Positions 57,101 through 64,000 of a stretch of 64,000 nucleotides of DNA are shown piece by piece; position 1 is the stretch's first letter, and each line of letters starts with the position of its first letter. The translations under genes were made by a program, and so were the position numbers. The notes under the pieces were generated by a model. It searched no databases. It was not told the origin of the DNA and saw nothing but the letters and a program-made list of their open reading frames with translations. The stretch spans positions 8,866,001 to 8,930,000 of the forward strand of contig OZ316891.1 of assembly GCA_973895155.1 (NCBI GenBank). The letters run 5' to 3'. The DNA comes from Marsupella aquatica. Taxonomy: Eukaryota; Marchantiophyta.

Positions 57101-59035
57101 CAAGCGCTTTACCTTCTGTTGTGCGCTTTCAGCAGTCCCTTTTTTCTTTTCTCTCTTGTTCTGTGTCTTCTCATCTAGCTCCACGTATTGAAAGGTTTCC
57201 CAATCAATATAAGGTGTCTCTATGATGTCCATCTCCATTTCACACCATGACAACTTGTGAACTCCACATCTCTCACACTGACCAAAAATACAACTCTTCC
57301 GGTGCCATTCCTGACCCTCAAGCTTAGGACAAACTGCTCCTTCCATCCATTCTCGTACTGAAGTAATGGATGTCTTAGAGGCAATACAACTGCGACCCTC
57401 TGAAGAAGCATTGGGTGATCTACATATGGAACACTCACAATTACAATCCTTTTGGTGCTGGTGTCTCCTGAACTTGTTGAGTGCCTCTTTCAACAGGTCC
57501 ATTTCAACATGTTGTTTGCAACAGCAAACCATTCTATCCTTCATAGTGCGGATATAGTATATGGCTTTAATTGTTGAAAAGATTTGAGACCTATAGAAAT
57601 GCCATTCCCCTCCACGGTGCACCAATTTTGGAATTTCATGAAGAGCTCAACCTGCAAGACACGCAATATGAAATCAGGATCCATTCGCCAGGGGGTAAGG
57701 TTCAACTTACTCATAGAAACTCTGTCATGCACTTCAGAGAATACGAGTTCAACACGATCATACTATTAGCAAAAAACAATTATTTACCTTAGTATCCTCA
57801 AGCCAATGCTTGGAATGCTTCTCGTACTGCTTCAAACCTAGGCGTAGTTTGGCCACATCCTTCTTGCAAGGAGAAATTCGAGTATTGCTCTCCCAGTATT
57901 GTTCCACAATCTTTCGCACCTCAATAGAAATCTTGTCACTCCTAACCTTTCGGTCACTGGTAGGATATCTCAATGCTGCATCCTGATCAAGCTGTTTCCT
58001 CATTGCACCTGCTTTGTGGATGTTTTGACGTTTGACACCCAAAGCTGTGGCCAATGAGGTCTGGTATCTACTCCCTACTATGGACTCTCCTACCAGCGAT
58101 ATCAAGAGCGCTCTCTTCATGGCTAGATGATCTTTGCGTCTAGCTGATTTCACAATTTTTAGAGATTTAACAAGGTCAATCACGGCAGACCCTACAAATG
58201 CATCTAGCCTTGCACACCCAAGCGCTGCAGGCTAGTATTGTCTCAAAGCACTATGCAACCAAAATCTCTCCATAACTAGCTTTCTAGCAGCCACATTAAG
58301 GTCTTTCATTCGACTCATTAAAACCCTAATGAAATTGGAAACTAATCTATTGATGCACTGTCGCTTCCGGTTTGGGATAGGATCACCGTGGTCACTACAT
58401 ACCCCCGTTCTCTTCATGCGGGTGCGAGATTGGTGCTCCTCTTGGTATTGAGCTTGTTTCCTTGCTGTGTCTCTTCTCCGAAATGCTACAGCCTTGTCCA
58501 AATCATGAACTTGAAACTCTGGCTCATCAATAGACACTGCGAGTTGCGCATTCAATGCTTGGAGACGTGCTTCCCTTCTGCCTATGGTTGCATTCAAAAC
58601 ACAGACTCTTTCCTTGCCTTTAGCAACTTCCTCTTGCAAGTTTGAAAGCATGGTGTGTAACAACGGAGCAACCTCACTCTGTGCTTGGGCAATGATTTCT
58701 CGTATGTCATCCATAGCAGCCATCTTTAGCGCCTCGCATTGTTGATTCACACCACGAAGCAATTGCTGCCCTTCTTGCTCTGCCTCAGTGAGCATGTTTT
58801 CACATTGTAACTCCGCATCCGCAAGCATATCCGAACCTTGTTGCTCCGCATCTGCAAGAATGTCATTACAGTGCTGCTCTGCATCCGCAAGAACCTCGTT
58901 CTCCCAATTGCACTGAGTGGTTGCATCTTTTTTCTTCCTCTCAGACTGATCGTAGTATTTCTAACGCCTTCTTTGGTTACGAGCCTCTCTCTTTATCCTT
59001 TCAAGTGCATCTTCTACGTTACTAAGAATCACCAT
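54199..59035 (-). pseudogene. DDE-like transposase of the 13.6-kb element, four exons, broken by two TAG and a 5-bp insertion
   Basis: Exons 59035-57788, 57651-56504, 56333-55862, 54542-54199, all with GT/AG joints. Discounting a 5-bp insertion near 57,555, the lengths sum to 1,069 codons with no phase conflict. Domains: LADAEQ-repeat coiled coil (about 45-200); RYQTSLATALGVKRQNIHKA, helix-turn-helix-like (about 310); Cys pairs CNCECSIC and CERCG; then VLSIDFSENY (about 650), WSDGAASQFKACR (about 763), ASGHGKG and DALGGHIKSG (about 790-800); C-terminal VQLGDFYAVEAEQPNKWGAD. Inferred: Asp of DFSENY, Asp of SDG and Asp of DALGG form the RNase H-fold triad. I recall related uncharacterised proteins in cnidarians and fish; not verified. 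TAG codons lie at 58,961-58,963 and 58,232-58,234. The 30.5-kb copy lacks the 5-bp insertion. Confidence 0.75.
55513..55663. repeat. Five tandem GACGCT...AGCGTC hairpins in the last transposase intron
   Basis: Perfect 6-bp arms GACGCT/AGCGTC enclose loops GCTAGA (55,513-55,530 and 55,542-55,559), a 15-nt variant (55,576-55,602), GCTCAC (55,615-55,632) and TTCCAC (55,646-55,663). Spacers are 11-16 nt and differ. Non-coding. Confidence 0.9.
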
Positions 59036-59653
59036 CTCTCGTTGATGAATTTGCAAATAAGCTCTGTATGTGCCCGCCCTCTACGCACTCACCTCTACTC
59101 TAAATATCTCCGACTTCCGAAATGGAATTGTTCATGAATAAGGAAGACTCTCAAGTGAAATGAGGGATCTGAAAATAATGCAACATCAAACCTGACCGTG
59201 TGCATTCTTTCAAGTGTTTCTTTAAGAATGGGAATATTGAAAGCATTGCGTGTTGTGCCTTGAGCTTTGGATACAGAGTCCGACGCAACATTCAAAATAA
59301 GTCACGAAGCTCCAAAGGAGTCATCGGGCAACAGTGGTTGCAACAGTCCTTATTTTGGATTTAGCATAAAGTTTGGGATGTCTTAATTGATATTTTGAAT
59401 TTTGAACCGTCCTAAAACCGGCGTCTATAATCAAACAAAGATCCTTAATCACTAACAACTGGCTTTTGGGGCCACCACTTCGCTTTAGAGGGGTACATTC
59501 AATGCATATTTGGACTCAAATTCAGATCTAACCTTTGGATGGGCACGAAACAGATCTGGGCCCTTCCATGTCACATTTTGGTCACTTGAGAATATTCTGA
59601 GAATTAGTTCAAGGACCCAAGTCCTTTTGGTGGAGAAAGTGGAGATCCTTTTA
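59036..59653. other. 5' flank of the transposase gene
   Basis: Lies between the transposase ATG and the right terminal repeat. A promoter is expected here but no TATA box is obvious. Confidence 0.4.
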
Positions 59654-59678
59654 GTACCCCTCTAGCTTGCTTTTGACC
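59654..59678 (-). repeat. Right terminal inverted repeat of the 13.6-kb element
   Basis: Inverse of 46,068-46,092, followed by the CAAA target duplication. Just inside it, GTCCTTTTGGTGGAGAAAGT then GGAGATCC is shared with the right end of the MITE at 52,070-52,417. Confidence 0.9.
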
Positions 59679-62600
59679 CAAAATGACCCAATTTTCCTAA
59701 ATGGTCAATTTAGACACGTGTCTTAAATGACGCAAATAATAACAACAATGATAAATCAGTGTTTAGCAACATTATAGTCACTCTAGACAATGATAGAAAT
59801 GACCAAAAATCTATTTAGGTCATTTTGGACAACGGTGATAAATGACAAAAAATGTATGACCGTCATTTTAACCAACGGTGTTAAATGACAAAATATAGGG
59901 TCAATCTGAAAATGAGAATATATTAGTGTTTACAACAACATATTGTCATTATGGACTCCTCCCATAAATGACTAACTCTAGGGTCAATCTTGAAATTAGG
60001 GCATATCAGTGTTTACAAGAACATACCGTCATTATGGACGTCTCTCATAAATGACTCACTCTAGGGTCAATCTATAAATTATGACATATCAATGTTTACA
60101 GGAACATACCGTCATTATGGACTACTCTCATAAATGACTAACTCCAAAGTCAATCTTGAAATTAGGATATATCGGTGTTTACAACAACATACTGTCATTA
60201 TGGACTTGTCGCATAAATGACTAAATATAGGGTCAATCTAAAATCACGATATATCAATGTTTACAATAACATACAGTCATTATGGACTTATTGCATAAAT
60301 GACTACTTATAGAGTCATTAAAGAACCCAAGAGACATGAGATTAAAATACTCAATAGTCATTCCAGACACCGGTCATAATTGTAGAGTCATTGATATAGT
60401 TGATAACCCTTCCACTAAGTGCGGGACACAATACTCATCATTGTCCTCCCACTGGTTGCGGCATTAGCAATTTGAACACATGTCTTGCATTTACTTTAGG
60501 CATGATGCACCTAGCTTTGGGGAAATCACTCCCAAGTCATACACCTTTGGAGTGATTTTCCAGAAGTGTTACCATATATAGATGCGCGCATACTATCGTA
60601 TCCAAAGGCAAATGAAACCTTTTTGTCTCTCCAAGAAGTAGGGCAATACCAATGGAAGGTTGTCATCCTTTGTTGTAATTGTGTCATGTTTGTGCCGGTG
60701 TTTGGATGGGGAATATTTTAATTTGCAAATAAATAGTGATGGGGCATTCAAGGAGCTAGTGTAATCTTTATTGGGTCATTTCTAAAAACTTTTACATCAC
60801 AAATACCAATGACTAAAAGTAGGGTCATTAAAACTGTCATATGGAGAGTCATATTAGTCTAATGATTGGATTTGTGGTCATTTGAGGGGTCCCTCATGCA
60901 GTCATTAAGGAAAACCACAAATGAGCAGTTTGGGGCTAGGGGCTGGAGGTGGGCCCTAGAGTGCCCTGGGGCCCCACATGGAGGTGAGAACCCCTCCACT
61001 GGGTGCGGGACACTATACTCATCATTGTCCAACCACATAGAGGCATGATGCACCTTTGGGGAAATCACTCCCAAGTCGTACAACTTTGGAGTGATTTGCC
61101 AAAAATGTTACCATGCATGCATACCATCACATCCAAAGGCAAATAAAACCTGTTTTTTGGTTCTGCAAGAGGTGGTGCTGCACCAATGGAATGGGCAGGG
61201 GAATTGTGCTTCTCTGTATGGTGTGGGTGTGGGTTTAGGGAAGAGGAATATTCCAAAAGGAATCTATTGCGGGCTCTCTTTGGAGGTACTAGGGCCTTTA
61301 TTGGGTCATATGTGACCAATGACTTGTCATAAATGCCAATGACCAAAAGTCAAGTCATTAAAACTGTCATATGGGAAGTCATATAAGTCAAGTGACTGGA
61401 CTTGTGGTCATTTGTGTGGCCCTTCATGCAGTCATTAAACAGAAGCACAAATGACCAGTTTGGGGCTAGGGGCTGAAGGCCCTAGAGTGCCATGTGGCCC
61501 CACATAGAGCTCGCAACCCCTCCACTAGGTGCAAAATACTATATTTACTATTCTCCAACCACTAGTTGCACCATTAGCACCGTACCTCATATGTGAGTTT
61601 TTGCGTTTACTTAAGGGATGATGCAACATTGGGGAAATCACTCCGAAGTCATACAACTTTGGAGTGATTTGCCAAAAGCACCATCATGGATCATGAATAT
61701 CTTATGTTCCAAAGGCAAATGGAGCCATTTGTTTTGTTCCTCAATGAGGTAGTGCAACACCAATGGAATGGGCGTGGTAGTGGTGCTTCCCTCTACGGTG
61801 GACATGTGTGTTGGTTAAAGGTATAGGAATATTCCTATTTTACAAGAAATCTAAAGCGGCCTCTTTCTTGACGTACTAGGACCTTCATTGGGTCATTTTT
61901 TAACAAAGTCGTGTCATAATTGCCAATGACTACAAAGAGGGTCATTGAATTGGTCATATGGGATGTCATATAAGGCAAATGACTGGACTTTGAGTCATTT
62001 GAGATGTCCCTAGTGCAGTCATTGAAGACAAGCATGAATGACCAATTTGGGGCTAAGGGTTGGAGGCGGGCCCTAGAGTGCCATGTGGCCCCACATAGAG
62101 CTCGCAACCCCTCCACTAGGTGCAAAATACTATATTTACCATTCTCCAACCACTAGTTGCACCATTACCACTTTGGAGCTGTGTTTTTGTGTTTACTTTA
62201 GGCACGATGGAACTTTGGGAAAATCACTCCCAAGTCATACAACGAGGAGTGATTTAGGAAAAGTGTCACCATGCATGCATACCGTCCTATCCAAACAGCA
62301 AACAAAAATTGGTTTTGTCTCTCCAAGAGATATATAATGCAATACTAGTGGAAGACTATGTCCTTCTATATAACTATGTCATGTTTGTGCCGATATTTGG
62401 ATTTGGATATATTCTATTAAATTCCAAATGAATTGTAAGGGGGCACTCCGAGAGGTAATGTACTCTTCATTGGGTCATTTTCACATAATGGTGTGTCATT
62501 AATGCCAATGACTACATATAGGGTCATTTTTATAGTCATATTGGAGGTCATTTGGAGCAATGCCAAATTTGTGGTCATTAGACAGGTCCCTCATGGTGTG

Positions 62601-62850
62601 TCATTAATGAAAACACCTCAAATTAGAATCATTTTGGTTGTCATACTACAGGTAAGAAGTTCCAAATGATTGGAAATGTGGTCCAATCAAAGGCTATTGG
62701 GGGGTTCTCTTTGGAGGTACAAGGGAGTTCATTGGGTCATTTGTGAATTAAATAGTGCTTCAATCTGAATGACTAAAAGTGGGGTCACTCACGCTGTCAT
62801 CTTGGAAGCCATTAATGTTGGCATATTGGAGGTCATATAGTCATGGGAAG
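59679..62850. mobile_element. ATGAC/GTCAT-rich subterminal DNA of the interrupted CACTA-type element
   Basis: Immediately after the CAAA duplication the sequence resumes the ATGAC-rich pattern of 45,900-46,067. Dozens of AATGAC and GTCATT words follow in both orientations. No ORF is credible. The right terminus was not found. Confidence 0.65.
60400..62330. repeat. Four tandem units of about 0.55 kb
   Basis: Each unit contains CCCCTCCACTRGGTGC, TTCTCCAACCACTAGTTGCA and a foldback AAATCACTCC...GGAGTGATTT. The foldbacks lie at 60,523-60,558, 61,062-61,097, 61,635-61,670 and 62,221-62,255. Unit spacing is 539, 573 and 586 bp. Confidence 0.8.
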
Positions 62851-63651
62851 GCTCACTTATTAATGCTTTGGTGTAATGCTCTCAAAAACTCTTAGACAAC
62901 ACAACCTCATATGTAGTGCTTATGTAGCATGTAAGGGGCCCGGGATGTGGGCCCATGACGAGGATGCTGGCAAGTACACATACTATACGTATGTCTATTA
63001 AACTAATAACTATCATATGGTGAGACTAATAATGTAGTCCAAAATTGTGTTCATGCATATGGTCCTTTTTGCAGACATAACCTATCACCCAAAAAACATG
63101 GCCGGTATATAGTTAATTACACTAATGTAATCCACAACACCCTCACCTCCCATTAAGGAGGTTTAAATGAGGGGCGGGTTATGGGATTAGGGTCAATGTC
63201 TTGTTGGCACCTACACAAACAGCCATGACCTTATGGGGGTGTCGTGACATTATGAGCTATTTACCTTCAGTGCCTTCCCTAGGGCCTTATGGGGGCGTCC
63301 CGACCTTGTTATTAATCTATTTAGTTGGTATTATCTATGGGCCTTATGGGGGGGTTTTGTTACATTGTTATTAACTAGTCTCAAAAAATAACCCTAATTA
63401 ATGACCCACAATATCCACCATCCCCATCCAACAAAATACCTTACCTTTACGGGGTTTAGGGGTCCAGCAATTAGGTTTATCCCGCTCAAGCGTACCAACA
63501 GGAGCCCTTTTTCCTCAACAAACATTGAGAGGGCAACGCGATATGTGCTTAATTCTTAGCATGCCTTTGTGTGCACATTGCCAGGGCTTAGGGCTGCGCA
63601 GCTTTGTGCTCCATTCCACCAAGCGCACGGAACGAAGGCGGGCACATTTGC
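62851..63651. other. Intergenic DNA
   Basis: No gene seen. GGGCCTTATGGGGG(C/T)G recurs three times between 63,220 and 63,355. Confidence 0.4.
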
Positions 63652-63659
63652 CCCGGGAG

Positions 63660-63946
63660 CTCGGGGGGTTAACTAAGTGTATATTTTGAGGTACCACGTG
63701 CAATCCTAGCCTAATATAAATAGACCTAATTTATAAAGAAAATATTCCAAGAATATTCTCTATTTTCAATACTAATAACCTATTTTACTTTATAAAGGGT
63801 ATATATTAAAGAATATTCTATAAACATGAGTTTATAATACCTTCTTTTGCCTCCTACGCTTTTTAAAAATTTAGTTAAAATTTGTCAAAAATACCTATTT
63901 TGGATCGCACGTGGTTCCTAAGATTTTTGATAGTCAACCCCCCGAG
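63660..63946 (+). mobile_element. Intact 287-bp MITE, CTCGGGGG family, 8-bp target duplication
   Basis: Starts CTCGGGGGGTTAACTA and ends GATAGTCAACCCCCCGAG. CCCGGGAG flanks both sides (63,652-63,659 and 63,947-63,954). The interior has the same ATATTCCAAGAATATTC word and the ATCGCACGTGG right part as the copy at 25,332-25,611. Confidence 0.88.
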
Positions 63947-64000
63947 CCCGGGAGCAGAGATTGGAGTTGCGGGAGGAAGGGAAGGCATTCGCGCATTGGT

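Larger units (their letters stand above)
46068..59678. mobile_element. 13.6-kb DNA transposon with two genes, 25-bp terminal inverted repeats, 4-bp target duplication
   Basis: The left end GGTCAAAAGCAAGCTAGAGG continues GGGTAC (46,068-46,092). Its exact inverse closes the element at 59,654-59,678. CAAA flanks both sides (46,064-46,067 and 59,679-59,682). The two genes run inward from each end: a coiled-coil/RING gene on plus and a DDE-like transposase gene on minus. AAGGAC/GTCCTT arrays, a smaller related MITE and a hairpin array are inside. A 4-bp duplication fits several superfamilies (for example Sola or Chapaev); I could not settle which. The transposase is broken, so this copy is not autonomous now. 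Confidence 0.88.

Noticed and set aside
60751-60762. CTAGTG as the right terminus of the CACTA-type element
   Set aside because: The preceding sequence does not match the inverse of AGAAGAAAACAGGG, and ATGAC-rich DNA continues on both sides.

Overview
The window looks like nuclear DNA of a land plant. It carries intron-containing class I (COMT-type) O-methyltransferase genes, PHD fingers resembling those of plant EDM2, a CACTA-type transposon end, tRNA-derived SINEs, many MITEs and long AT-rich gene-poor stretches. I cannot name the species. Two transposase types that I associate from memory mainly with animals and early-branching lineages hint at a non-seed plant, but that is an inference.

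Layout. 1-1.1 kb: the 5' part of an EDM2-like PHD-finger gene (minus strand, running off the left edge) and a Cys-rich ORF. 2.3-3.2 kb: minisatellites. 3.7-4.7 kb: an unrecognised coding remnant broken by one stop codon. 7.3-10.0, 14.1-16.9 and 37.4-39.9 kb: three tandem O-methyltransferase genes on the minus strand. All have the same four-exon structure and open frames, and all carry a basic, plastid-transit-like N-terminal extension. A fourth, truncated copy lies at 33.7-33.9 kb. Between the second and third genes are a decayed zinc-finger transposase with an EDM2-like PHD ORF (19-24.6 kb, minus), a truncated copy of a second transposase family (27.9-30.6 kb, plus) and several MITEs and SINEs.

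42.4-45.8 kb holds a promoter-like leader, three tandem long hairpins with different stems but one conserved apical sequence, and a broken protein-kinase-like gene. At 45.88 kb a CACTA-type terminus begins. A 13.6-kb transposon (46,068-59,678) has inserted into its subterminal repeats; this transposon has near-perfect 25-bp terminal inverted repeats and a 4-bp target duplication (CAAA). It carries two convergent genes: a coiled-coil/RING protein on the plus strand and a four-exon DDE-like transposase of about 1,068 codons on the minus strand. The transposase is now broken by two TAG codons and a 5-bp insertion. It also carries arrays of AAGGAC/GTCCTT repeats, a smaller related MITE and an intronic array of five GACGCT/AGCGTC hairpins. 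The host sequence resumes at 59.68 kb as about 3 kb of ATGAC/GTCAT-rich DNA built from 0.55-kb tandem units. A MITE with a perfect 8-bp target duplication lies near the right edge.

The intact, apparently working genes are the three O-methyltransferases, and probably the gene cut by the left edge. Nearly everything else is mobile DNA at various stages of decay, and nested insertions give a relative order of events.
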